This document shows positions 22,876-33,500 of a DNA stretch of 64,000 nt, one piece after another. Numbering within the stretch: the first letter of the stretch is position 1; the number at the start of each line of letters is the position of its first letter. Origin of the DNA: Aplectana chamaeleonis (lineage: Eukaryota; Nematoda; Chromadorea; Rhabditida; Cosmocercidae). The notes below the pieces were generated by a model. The model did not search any database. It worked only from the letters and a program-made list of their open reading frames with translations, and was not told the DNA's origin. A program made the translations under genes and the position numbers. The DNA lies in the NCBI GenBank assembly GCA_029168955.1, contig JAPDOI010000152.1, positions 496,001-560,000 on the forward strand, in the 5' to 3' direction.

Positions 22876-23471
22876 TTGTATTTGAATTTGGTTTCTGTTT
22901 TCGCCTTATTGCAGCTTGCCGACGACCAGCAACGAGTAGTGTAGACTCTCTCGAATTGTTAGATACTGTGGCTGACTGGTGTACGGTGCAATTCTCTTCC
23001 ATAGTCGTTGGTGATTTCAATTATGCGTTTTCTTCTGGCGATTCCGGTACCTCGTTTGAGCAGTTCCTTGCCAATTCTGGCCTACATATAGTGACTAAAT
23101 TATGAGCCTACTCATGGGCAAAATGTGCTGGATCTGCTCTTATGTGATGACCTCACTTTGATTGCCGATTGAGAGAACTTGACTTTTCCTCATTTATGTG
23201 AACGACATTTCTGATGGATTGTCGAGCACGTGCCAGCTTTTTGCTGATGATCTGAGAATATATCGTTCCCTTCGCAACCCCGGCATCGATTTTCAAGAGC
23301 TTCAGTGTGACCTGAACTGGCTTTTTATGTGGTCCAAGCTATGGCAGCCAAAAATATCTGAAGAAAAATGCAGCTTATTTCATATCAATTTCAAACATGA
23401 ATAATTTTCACGCCTGAATGAGGTTGTACTCCCCTTACGCGAGTCTGTCAGTGATCTTATTAGCACCGATC
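22876..23471 (+). pseudogene. CR1-like non-LTR retrotransposon, internally deleted
   Basis: An endonuclease piece (VVGDFNYAF near 23000, then PTHGQNVLDLLLCDD at about 23105-23155 in another frame) is joined directly to RT motif C (YVNDISDGLSSTCQLFADD at about 23190-23255). The joint removes most of the RT. The frame continues with WQPKISEEKCSLFHI to a stop at about 23402, and recognisable sequence reaches the MITE inserted at 23472. The gene is dead. Confidence 0.8.
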
Positions 23472-23475
23472 TTAA

Positions 23476-23960
23476 AGGCAGTGTTCACGATGATTTTCGT
23501 TCCCGAGTTTTCCACTCAAAACAAAGCGTTGGCCAACGAGTGTTACAGAAATTACGAATAAACGGCGAGAAACGCACTAAAACGTCATATTTCAGTGACA
23601 TTAATCTCTGGCCTGGACTAGTTGTCCAGTTGTATGAACATGTTCACGGTGGTTGTCACCGGTGAAAAATGGGATCAGTCGGAAATGGAAGATTATTCCA
23701 GGCGAAATAGTACTTGTGAAGGGTCCGAAGAAAAGAACGGAGCAACAGAAAGCAATTAATTGGAAAGGACGGGCCCAAAAATGATTTCATTGTCACAACG
23801 AACAGTTCCTGTGAGAGTAAAGAGGTGGGGTGAGAGTAAAGGATTTTGTGACCTTCTAGTGCGTTTTTCTCGATTCCTTCGTCATTTATGTTCTACCCGG
23901 GGGCCAAACAATCGATTTAGCTATTAATCTCAAAATCGAAGATTATCGTGAAGACTGCCT
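23476..23960. mobile_element. TTAA-type MITE inserted in the CR1 fragment
   Basis: Left end AGGCAGTGTTCACGAT after TTAA 23472-23475. Right end ATCGTGAAGACTGCCT is followed by TTGA, a mutated or shared site. 485 bp, non-coding. Confidence 0.8.
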
Positions 23961-23964
23961 TTGA

Positions 23965-24053
23965 AGGCAGGGTTCTCGATAAAATCGGTTTTTGTGGTAT
24001 CTCCGTAGAATGGTAGATCTGCCCATCACAAAAGTGAAAATAAGTAAAAAATT
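23965..24053. mobile_element. Truncated MITE of the GGCAGGGTTCGCGATAA family
   Basis: AGGCAGGGTTCTCGATAAAA starts immediately after the TTGA at the end of the previous MITE, so the two abut. The right half is replaced by the foldback element at 24054. It matches 46605-46690. Confidence 0.65.
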
Positions 24054-24874
24054 CTATCAAAAAGGGGTCTTCCAAGCAAAAGAGGTTTGGTTGGCGTCAG
24101 AAACGTTCCAACAAAAAGGGAACAATAATTAAGTTGAATGAGGAGAGTCTACAAAAAGTGAACAATATTCTATCAAAAAAGGGTTTTCCAAGCAAAGAGG
24201 TTTGGCTGGCGTCAGAAACGTTCCAACAAAGGGAACAATAGGTAAGTAGAATGAGGAGAGTCTACAAAAAGTGAACAATATTTTCTGAGACTGATTTTCC
24301 TGGCCGATACTTCTTAACAGCAAAAACAAACCGTTGTGGTACTTCTAGAGGAAGAGTTCAATGGTTTCCAAGAATGGACTTCTATTCGTTGACGAGAATA
24401 TAAGAAAATATTCTCATTAGGTGCTGCACTTTGGTTTCGCTTCTCGTAGCAGCTGGAGCTAACCGTCCGTCTGTGTTTTTATCATCATCTTCTATTCTGA
24501 TGGTAAGTATTAGGTTTACATGCACATACTTTTTAACGGTTCTCGTGTAGTCAAGACGAGTTTTGGAACCACAGAGTGCTTCCGTGTAGAACTCCGCAAC
24601 GGTTTGTTTTGCTGTTAAGAAGTGTCGGCCAGGAAAATCAGTCTCAGAAAAGTTATTGTTCACTTTGTAGACTCTCCTCATTCTACGCCTATTGTTCCAC
24701 TTTTGTTGAACGTTTCTGACGCCAGCCAAACCTCTTTTTGCTTGGAAAACCCTTTTTGATAGAATATTGTTCACTTTTGTAGACTCTCCTCATTCAACTA
24801 GATTATTGTTCCCTTTTTGTTGGAACGTTTCTGACGCCAACCAAACCTCTTTGCTTGGAAGACCCTGTTTGATA
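24054..24874. mobile_element. Foldback element with tandem ~118-bp arm repeats (copy 1)
   Basis: It starts CTATCAAAAAGGGGTCTTCC and ends in the near-exact inverse at 24855-24874. Each arm is built of two or three tandem copies of a unit containing GAGGTTTGGTTGGCGTCAG and GAGGAGAGTCTACAAAAAGT. The arms continue inward through CTGGCCGATACTTCTTAACA to about 24370 and 24545, leaving a central spacer of about 170 bp. Inverted arms made of tandem repeats are the hallmark of Foldback/Galileo-type elements. AATT occurs on both flanks. No transposase is seen. Confidence 0.85.
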
Positions 24875-25021
24875 AATTGTTCACTTTTATTGATATTACG
24901 AAGTAATATCCTGAAAAATCTTCAATAATTCTCGAATAGCATGGATTGCTATAATAATCAGTAAGCAACAACCTTGTTGCGCACGCTACAAATGAAGCGC
25001 TACTCACTTTCCACGACGTCC

Positions 25022-26065
25022 TGATGATGTCAGAAAATGCCCTATGCACTTGGCACCACCTTGGCACGACGTCCTGATGACGTCACCAGATGCTTTATGC
25101 ACTTGGCACGACGTTCTGATGACATCATCAGATGCTATGTGTACTTTACATGACATCCTGATGACGTCATCAGATGCCCTATGTACTTTACATGACATCC
25201 TGATGAAGCCATCAGATGCCCTATGTACTTTACATGACACCCTGATGACGTCATCAGATGCCCTATGTACTTTACATGACACCCTGATGACGTCATCAGA
25301 TGCCCTATGTACTTTACATGACATCCTGATGACGTCATCAGATGCCCTATGTACTTTACATGACACCCTGATGACGTCATCAGATGCCCTATGTACTTTA
25401 CATGACATCCTGATGACGTCATCAGATGCCCTATGTACTTTACATGACATCCTGATGACGTCATCAGATGCCCTATGTACTTTACATGACACCCTGATGA
25501 CGTCATCAGATGCCCTATGTACTTTACATGACATCCTGATGACGTCATCAGATGCCCTATGTACTTTACATGACACCCTGATGACGTCATCAGATGCCCT
25601 ATGTACTTTACATGACACCCTGATGACGTCATCAGATGCCCTATGTACTTTACATGACATCCTGATGACGTCATCAGATGCCCTATGTACTTTACATGAC
25701 ATCCTGATGACGTCATCAGATGCCCTATGTACTTTACATGACACCCTGAAGACGTCATCAGATGCCTATGTACTTTACATGACACCCTGATGACGTCATC
25801 AGATGCCCTATGTACTTTACATGACACCCTGATGACGTCATCAGATGCCCTATGTACTTTACATGACATCTTGATGACGTCATCAGATGCCCTATGTACT
25901 TTACATGACATCCTGATGACGTCATCAGATGCCCTATGTACTTTACATGACATCCTGATGACGTCATCAGATGCCCTATGTACTTTACATGACATCCTGA
26001 TGACGTCATCAGATGCCCTATGTACTTTACACCCTGATGACGTCATCAGATGCCCTATGTACTTT
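25022..26065. repeat. 42-bp CRE-palindrome satellite, array I (~25 monomers)
   Basis: Each monomer contains the perfect 14-bp palindrome TGATGACGTCATCA followed by GATGCCCTATGTACTTTACA. The first three monomers are divergent (TGCACTTGGCACGACG variants). The rest are nearly identical. The array begins about 150 bp after the foldback element through a link (24875-25021) that is also duplicated before array II. The unit is 3 x 14 nt, so several frames stay open for hundreds of codons. That is a consequence of periodicity, not evidence of protein. Confidence 0.97.
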
Positions 26066-26152
26066 CTGGAGACTACTGCCTACTTGAGCAGCAGAATAAA
26101 TGTCGGATAAGCGAAAAAAATGAAAACCGGCGAAAGCGAAAAAATGATTTAA

Positions 26153-26637
26153 AGGCAGCAGACACGCTCAAAAATGATATCAATTTTATGGATTAAACTG
26201 AAGGTCTGAAGCTGTTAGTATTCAGAAATTACGAAAAAGACGAAAACAAATCGATGGAAATTAAGATATAACGGTACGTTCTATATTGGAACAGAAATGG
26301 ACGAGTTGTACGGCTTTGGCTGAAATAGCAGAGCTAGCAACAAAATTGTTGGGAAAACGACGCTAATGTACTCGTACGGCCCTTTCTGGAACGCTTTCGC
26401 CGTTAGAAGCCTAAAAAGTAATCTGAAGTGGCCGCAATCGAGCACTGAATACCTGTATGGAGGGGCGGAGCCCGTATCGATGGGCGGAGCAAGGATGATT
26501 TCGTGACTGACTACGGCTCAAATACGGTCATTTGGACTCGTTTTTAACGCTTGCAACTTCGTGAGGGCTCTTCTAGGGCCTGCACGACCCCAGTAATGTA
26601 GTTATCTCAACAACTTTTTCGAGCGTGTCTGCTGCCT
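26153..26637. mobile_element. TTAA-flanked MITE, 485 bp
   Basis: Ends AGGCAGCAGACACGCTC and its inverse lie between TTAA 26149-26152 and 26638-26641. The termini share AGGCAG with the other TTAA elements, but the inner sequence differs. Confidence 0.88.
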
Positions 26638-26679
26638 TTAATGAAAATCGCGTTAATTAGGGGGCCGGCCGACACCGGT

Positions 26680-26813
26680 GATTAGCCGTTATACTTTGTT
26701 TTTGAGCGTTTTCCCGCGAATTTCCGGGTTTTTTCACTTACTTTTACTTTTATGATGGCCAAATCTACATTCTTATGAAGAGAGCTCAAAAGTCGTTTTT
26801 ATCGCGAACCCTG
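26680..26813. mobile_element. Half copy of the GGCAGGGTTCGCGATAA MITE
   Basis: It matches 2560-2718 (AGCGGTTATAC, GATGGCC, CTCATGAAGAGAGCTCAA) and ends TATCGCGAACCCTGG. The other half is absent. Confidence 0.65.
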
Positions 26814-26821
26814 GTCACCAT

Positions 26822-26935
26822 CAGGGATGTGCGAAATTTTCTGTTTTCTGTTTTCTGTTTTCTGCCCATTTTTGGCCACTTTTTCCTGTTTTCTGTAAAA
26901 ATAGGCAAAATTGGACAGAAAACAGAAAAAACGTG
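26822..26935 (+). repeat. TTTTCTG-rich repeat
   Basis: CAGGGATGTGCGAAA leads into four tandem TTTTCTG units, then a partly inverted CAGAAAACAG end. Confidence 0.6.
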
Positions 26936-27069
26936 TACCGCGATTTGCAGCAGAACTGTTTTTTTTGATTTTTCGAAACTAAGCCGATAGAGTAATGTTG
27001 TACTTCACCCAGAATCTCTGCACTTGTACCACGCTAGACACTTTTATCTCGCTGTGGTGGTTATCCATT

Positions 27070-27285
27070 AGGGCACGTGTGGCCTGGTGGGAGGAAACGG
27101 TGCCGTTCGCTGTTCGCGGTCGGGTTCGATCCTTGCCGAGGTGAACCAAAGCAACCAACCCTCCGGGATCCTTAAATTTGGAACAGATTTATGTAGGGAG
27201 ATGGAGGCACTCATTGGAAAGTCGGCTGGCCCCTGCAAGCCACTAAATAAGCACGAAACCCATTCCTCTAAATAATGTGTCGCGT
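27070..27285 (+). repeat. Possible tRNA-derived SINE
   Basis: The head has an A-box-like TGGCCTGGTGGG and a B-box GGGTTCGATCC at about 27120, roughly 45 bp apart, as in tRNA promoters. The body (GGAACAGATTTATGTAGGG) is non-tRNA. No clean cloverleaf closes. Confidence 0.45.
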
Positions 27286-27289
27286 CATT

Positions 27290-27840
27290 GGCGGCAAAGC
27301 ACCGCGATCCTCGACTGTGCCGCAATAGTTCCGCGATAGTGCCGCAGCGGCTCCGTGATCAGACGATTCTGCTGTCGTGCTTTGAGCCTCGACATCGCGG
27401 CGATAGTACTGCAGCAGCTCCGCGTTAGAACCGCGCCGGCTCCTCGAGGATGCAGCAGCGAATCCGCGTGGAGTACGATGCACTGTCCTATGTGGTAAAA
27501 CGAAATTGTAGCCGGTTCAATATACCCAAGTTTGAGGTACATTCCGTGTTTACTTGTGCGCAAAAGCGGTGGTAACCTCTGTCCTTATCAGACAAAGGAC
27601 GTAACGACCGCAGAAGCGAATTTTCGTTCTTACAACTAGACCATCTCTAGTTGTCTTATAATTCCTAAATAACTTCATATCAGACACTCTCCCGAATCCG
27701 CTGCGGCGTTATCGCGGAGCCGAAGCGGTACTGTCGGGTCCCCGGGATCCGCGGTAGTGCCGCCGCGGCTCCGCGATAGTGCCGCTTCGGTGCCTGCACG
27801 CGCCAAAGCGGTACTATCGCGGAGCCTCAATTTTTCTCAG
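27290..27840. repeat. CCGCGATAGTGCCGC palindromic GC-rich iterons
   Basis: Two clusters (27300-27470 and 27695-27835) carry GGCTCCGCGATAGTGCCGC and its inverse GCGGTACTATCGCGGAGCC several times, with AT-richer sequence between. This is a foldback-prone repeat, and no gene is present. Confidence 0.7.
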
Positions 27841-27961
27841 AGTCAAGCCTCTACGAATACCCGCCCCACCGTACCCGCTTTGGTAGAGCGGGGTAACGTT
27901 GGCCCCAACTGTACCATGCACGCAAAACTCTAAATACGTGTTTTAATTCACTGCAACGCAG

Positions 27962-28228
27962 ATGGCACAGAATTCAGTTAAGATGAAGCGCCAAGAAATT
28001 GATGGTGAGCCTACGAGGCAGGTGATAATTCTGCCACAGAGGTGCGAGAGGCTCTCAACGGTGGAGCGAACGGCGCGTCAGGTCATTTATACTCTAACGG
28101 AACAGGCGCGCGGTACGGGCGTGGTATATACACTTAGGAACGGAAAGCTCGCTCCGACTTGGAAACGTACTCCTTGCACAGACATATGTATTGAGCTTCT
28201 AATAAATAATCGATCTTTTATTGCCTGA
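27962..28228 (+). CDS. Hypothetical 88-codon ORF
   Basis: ATG 27962 follows an acceptor-like AACGCAG. It encodes MAQNSVKMKRQEIDGEPTRQ and later RTARQVIYTLTEQARGTG. AATAAAT overlaps the end of the frame. It is Arg/Thr rich with no known domain. GATGGTGAGCC within it could be a donor, in which case only the first 15 codons are exon. It could be a gene fragment or chance. Confidence 0.25.
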   Translation: MAQNSVKMKRQEIDGEPTRQVIILPQRCERLSTVERTARQVIYTLTEQARGTGVVYTLRNGKLAPTWKRTPCTDICIELLINNRSFIA

Positions 28229-28429
28229 GAAAAGGAAGGTTTGATGAACATTTGTCACCTCATCGCACTCATAATCTGGAATGGTTGAGCATCTATACTT
28301 TTTGCTCTGGCCAACCGTAAGGTTTTGAAAATTCAATGAAACAAGCATAGATCATTAAAAAATGTATTAAAAAAGTTCAATGTTCTGAAAAATTTCGTTT
28401 AGTGTACGCTGGACACGCTTTATTGATTT

Positions 28430-28492
28430 TTGAAAATTTCCTGTTTTCCGTTTTCTGTTTCCTAAAATATTTTTCCGCACATCCCTGGTCAC
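28430..28492 (-). repeat. TTTTCTG-rich repeat, inverted
   Basis: Ends in CCGCACATCCCTGGTCACC, the inverse of the edge at 26822. Confidence 0.5.
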
Positions 28493-28494
28493 CA

Positions 28495-29075
28495 TCTTCT
28501 GTTGAGGATGATGAGGTCGTTGAAAACGTGCAAAGGCGGTACCCAAGACGCGTTTTTGTCGGGTATTCCCTACGCGAGAAGTTCCAGACTATATGACTAG
28601 GCTTGAAATGATGGGGATCGAAACACTACGGTATCGGAGAACCGAGTTCGATTTACACTTGTGTTACAAAATCGTTTACGGTCTTTGCGACATCCCATTT
28701 GAGAGTGTTTTTGTGTTCACCCGCAGCTGTACTCGCTCCCACTAGCACGCATTTCAGCTCGATCGTCCGATGTGCTGTATTCGTTTGCATTCAGAGTCAT
28801 CCCAATTTGGAACAAATTACCTTCACAAATCGTTGAGATCAGGCATTTTTCAATTTTCAAAAGCAGGTTGTTCCACTTCAATCTCAGGTCATTGCATGGG
28901 ACAGATGGCCGTGCTTTCTGCTAGAGCTTTGAGTACGGGGTGCTTTCAATCTTACGAGTGTTTTGTTTACTTATTGCTTTGTTTCCCTGCATTTCCAGGC
29001 TCTCGTGTTTAAACCTTCTCACATACATTCTGTATGTTTCTTTATTGCAAGAAAAAGCTATTGAATTGAATTGGC
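28495..29075 (+). pseudogene. CR1-like non-LTR retrotransposon, C-terminal RT plus 3' end
   Basis: The frame contains RRYPRRVFVGYS, then MMGIETLRYRRTEFDLHLCY with KIVYGLCDIPFESVF, then (shifted) RVIPIWNKLPSQIVEIRHFS, the usual CR1 C-terminal order. A 3' untranslated stretch ends in ATTGAATTGAATTG near 29070, consistent with the short terminal repeats of CR1-type elements. Stops and frameshifts kill it. The upstream RT and endonuclease are missing. Confidence 0.85.
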
Positions 29076-29296
29076 CCGGACTCTACGCGCGGAGGACAAC
29101 AAAAACAAGCAGCACCGCTAGCGCCCGAGAGAAAGACAAAAGACGACAAGGATGGTGGACAACCAAGGTCATAATAATGTGGTTCAAAGTGGTTTAATGG
29201 AGAAGAACTACGTTGCGCACGACAGCGGATCTCAAAGTCCAAAAGCCATAGAGAGGAACAACGTCCGGTACATGTATTCCTGCCACGTTGTGACGG

Positions 29297-29612
29297 CTCA
29301 GAGAAACTCACGTCCCGACCGCGGCGGCAGATGAGCTTTCCGGACGGTCCGCGGCGCTTGACGGCTGATCCGCGGCACAATTGAGAGTGGGACGGTCAAA
29401 CGGCCGATCCGCGGCGCTGTTTGTTCTAGATAGGGTGGTTTCGAGGCGCACCGGCAGCCCACCATCTCGATACCGATCGCCCAAAAGCAGTCACATATAT
29501 TTTTGAATTGAACGACTCCACCATCTCATCCTTCAAGGTCTCAAGATAATTTCTCAGCCGCTGACTTTGACTTTTTCGTATTTATAGCTTCGCCAAACCG
29601 TTATATCTACAT
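29297..29612 (-). repeat. Terminal segment shared with 13765-14076
   Basis: It is the reverse complement of 13765-14076 at high identity, including GACGGTCCGCGGCGCTTGAC, CGCCAAACCGTTATATCTAC and the GCCCAAAAGCAGTCACATAT block. Homology stops exactly where the foldback element begins (29613). Confidence 0.92.
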
Positions 29613-30443
29613 CTATCAAAAAGGGGTCTTCCAAGCAAAAGAGGTTTGGTTGGCGTCAGAAACGTTCCAACAGAAAGGGAACAATAGGTAAGTTGAATGA
29701 GGAGAGTCTACAAAAAGTGAACAATATTCTATCAAAAAAGGGTTTTCCGAGCAAAAGAGGTTTGGTTCGCGTTAGAAACGTTCCAACAAAAAGGGAATAA
29801 TAGGTAAGTAGACAGAGGAGAGTCTACAAAAAGTGAACAATATTTTCTGAGATTGATTTTCCTGGCCGATACTTCTTAACAGCAAAAGCAAACCGTTGTG
29901 GTACTTCTAGAGGAAGAGTTCAATGGTTTCCAAGAATGGACTTCTATTCGTTGACGAGAATATAAGAAAATATTCTCATAAGATGCTGTACTTTGGTTTC
30001 GCTTCTCGTAGCAACTGGAGCTAACCGTCCGTCTGTGTTTTTGGCATCATCTTCTATTCTGATGGTAAGTATTAGGTTTACATGCACATACTTTTTAACG
30101 GTTCTCGTGTAGTCAAGACCATTATGGAACCACAGAGTGCTTCCTTGTAGGACATCGCAACGGTTCGTTTTTGCTGTTAAGAAATATCGGCCAGGAAAAT
30201 CAGTCTCAGAGAATATTGTTCGCTTTTTGTAGACTCTCCTCATCCTTCTTACCTATTATTCCCTTTTTGTTGGAACGTTTCTGACGCCAACCAAACCTCT
30301 TTTGCTTGGAAAACCCTTTTTTGATAGAATATTGTTCACTTTTTGTAGACTCTCCTCATTCAACTTACCTATTGTTCCCTTTTTGTTGGAACGTTTCTGA
30401 CGCCAACCAAACCTATTTTGCTTGGAAGAACCCTTTTTGATAG
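29613..30443. mobile_element. Foldback element with tandem arm repeats (copy 2)
   Basis: It begins CTATCAAAAAGGGGTCTTCC and ends TTTTTGATAG, the same architecture as 24054-24874. The downstream link to the satellite (30444-30592) is also conserved, so foldback, link and array start were duplicated together. Confidence 0.88.
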
Positions 30444-30592
30444 AATTGTTCACTTTTTATTGATATTACGAAGTAATATCCCTGAAAAATCTTCAATAAT
30501 TTTTGAATAGCATGGATTGCTATATAAATCAGTAAGCAACAAACTTGTTGCGCACGCTACAAATGAAGCGCTACTCACTTTCCACGACGTAC

Positions 30593-33500
30593 TGATGATG
30601 TCAGAAGATGCCCTATGCACTTGGCACCACCTTGGCACGACGTCCTGATGACGTCACCAGATGCTTTATTCACTTGGCACGACCTTGGCACGACGTCCTG
30701 ATGACGTCACCAGATGCCCTGTGTACTTCACATGTCATCCTGATGAAGTCATCAGATGCCCTATGTACTTTACATGACACCCTGATGACGTCATCAGATG
30801 CCCTATGTACTTTACATGACACCCTGATGACGTCATCAAATGCCCTATGTACTTTACATGACACCTGATGACGTCATCAGATGCCCTATGTACTTTACAT
30901 GACACCCTGATGACGTCATCAGATGCCCTATGTACTTTACATGACACCCTGATGACGTCATCAGATGCCCTATGTACTTTACATGACACCCTGATGACGT
31001 CATCAGATGCCCTATGTACTTTACATGACACCCTGATGACGTCATCAGATGCCCTATGTGCTTTACATGACACCCTGATGACGTCATCAGATGCCCTATG
31101 TGCTTTACATGACACCCTGATGACGTCATCAGATGCCCTACGTACATTACATGACATCCTAATGACGTCATCAGATGCCCTGTGCACTTTACATGTCATC
31201 CTGATGAAGTCATCAGATGCCCTGTGCACTTTACATGTCATCCTGATGAAGTCATCAGATGCCCTATGTACTTTACATGACACCCTGATGACGTCATCAG
31301 ATGCCCTATGTACTTTACATGACACCCTGATGACGTCATCAGATGCCCTATGTACTTTAAATGACACCCTGATGACGTCATCAGATGCCCTATGTACTTT
31401 ACATGACACCCTGATGATGTCATCAGATGCCCTATGTACTTTACATGACACCCTGATGACGTCATCAGATGCCCTATGTACTTTACATGACACCCTGATG
31501 ACGTCATCAGATGCCCTATGTGCTTTACATGACACCCTGATGACGTCATCAGATGCCCTATGTACTTTACATGACACCCTGATGACGTCATCAGACGCCC
31601 TATGTACATTACATGACATCCTGATGACGTCATCAGATGCCCTGTGTACTTTACATGTCATCCTGATGAAGTCATCAGATGCCCTATGTACTTTACATGA
31701 CACCCTAATGACGTCATCAGATGCCCTATGTACTTTACATGACATCCTGATGACGTCATCAGATGCCCTATGTACTTTACATGACACCCTGATGATGTCA
31801 CCAGATGCCCTATGTACTTTACATGACACCCTGATGACGTCATCAGATGCCCTATGTACTTTACATGACATCCTGATGACGTCATCAGATTCCCTATGTA
31901 CTTTACATGACACCCTGATGACGTCATCAGATGCCCTATGTACTTTACATGACACCCTGATGACGTCATCAGATGCCCTATGTACTTTACATGACACCCT
32001 GATGATGTCATCAGATGCCCTATGTACTTTACATGATACCCTGATTACGTCATCAGATGCCCTATGTACTTTACATGACACCCTGATGACGTCATCAGAT
32101 GCCCTATGTGCTTTACATGACACCCTGATGACGTCATCAGATGCCCTATGTACTTTACATGACACCCTGATGACGTCATCAGACGCCCTATGTACATTAC
32201 ATGACATCCTAATGACGTCATCAGATGCCCTGTGCACTTTACATGCCATCCTGATGAAGTCATCAGATGCCCTGTGCACTTTACATGTCATCCTGATGAA
32301 GTCATCAGATGCCCTATGTACTTTACATGACACCCTGATGACGTCATCAGATGCCCTATGTACTTTACATGACACCCTGATGACGTCATCAGATGCCCTA
32401 TGTACTTTAAATGACACCCTGATGACGTCATCAGATGCCCTATGTACTTTACATGACATCCTGATGACGTCATCAGATGCCCTATGTACTTTACATGACA
32501 CCCTGATGATGTCATCAGATGCCCTATGTACTTTACATGACACCCTGATGACGTCATCAGATGCCCTATGTACTTTACATGACACCCTGATGACGTCATC
32601 AGATGCCCTATGTGCTTTACATGACACCCTGATGACGTCATCAGATGCCCTATGTACTTTACATGACACCCTGATGACGTCATCAGACGCCCTATGTACA
32701 TTACATGACATCCTGATGACGTCATCAGATGCCCTGTGTACTTTACATGTCATCCTGATGAAGTCATCAGATGCCCTATGTACTTTACATGACACCCTAA
32801 TGACGTCATCAGATCCCCTATGTGCTTTACATGACACCCTGATGACGTCATCAGATGCCCTATGTACTTTACATGACACCCTGATGATGTCACCAGATGC
32901 CCTATGTACTTTACATGACACCCTGATGACGTCATCAGATGCCCTATGTACTTTACATGACATCCTGATGACGTCATCAGATTCCCTATGTACTTTACAT
33001 GACACCCTGATGACGTCATCAGATGCCCTATGTACTTTACATGACACCTGATGACGTCATCAGATGCCCTATGTACTTTACATGACACCCTGATGATGTC
33101 ATCAGATGCCCTATGTACTTTACATGACACCCTGATGACGTCATCAGATGCCCTATGTACTTTACATGACACCCTGATGACGTCATCAGATGCCCTATGT
33201 GCTTTACATGACACCCTGATGACGTCATCAGATGCCCTATGTACTTTACATGACACCCTGATGACGTCATCAGACGCCCTATGTACATTACATGACATCC
33301 TGATGACGTCATCAGATGCCCTGTGCACTTTACATGTCATCCTGATGAAGTCATCAGATGCCCTATGTACTTTACATGACACCCTGATGACGTCATCAGA
33401 TGCCCTATGTACTTTACATGACACCCTGATGACGTCATCAGATGCCCTATGTACTTTACATGACATTCTGATGACGTCACCGGATGCCCTGTGTACTTTA

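Noticed and set aside
30735..33047. 770-codon and other very long open frames across the 42-bp arrays, on both strands
   Set aside because: The unit is 3 x 14 nt, so any stop-free frame in one monomer stays open through the array. Several frames on both strands are open at once, with no start context, splice sites or varied sequence.
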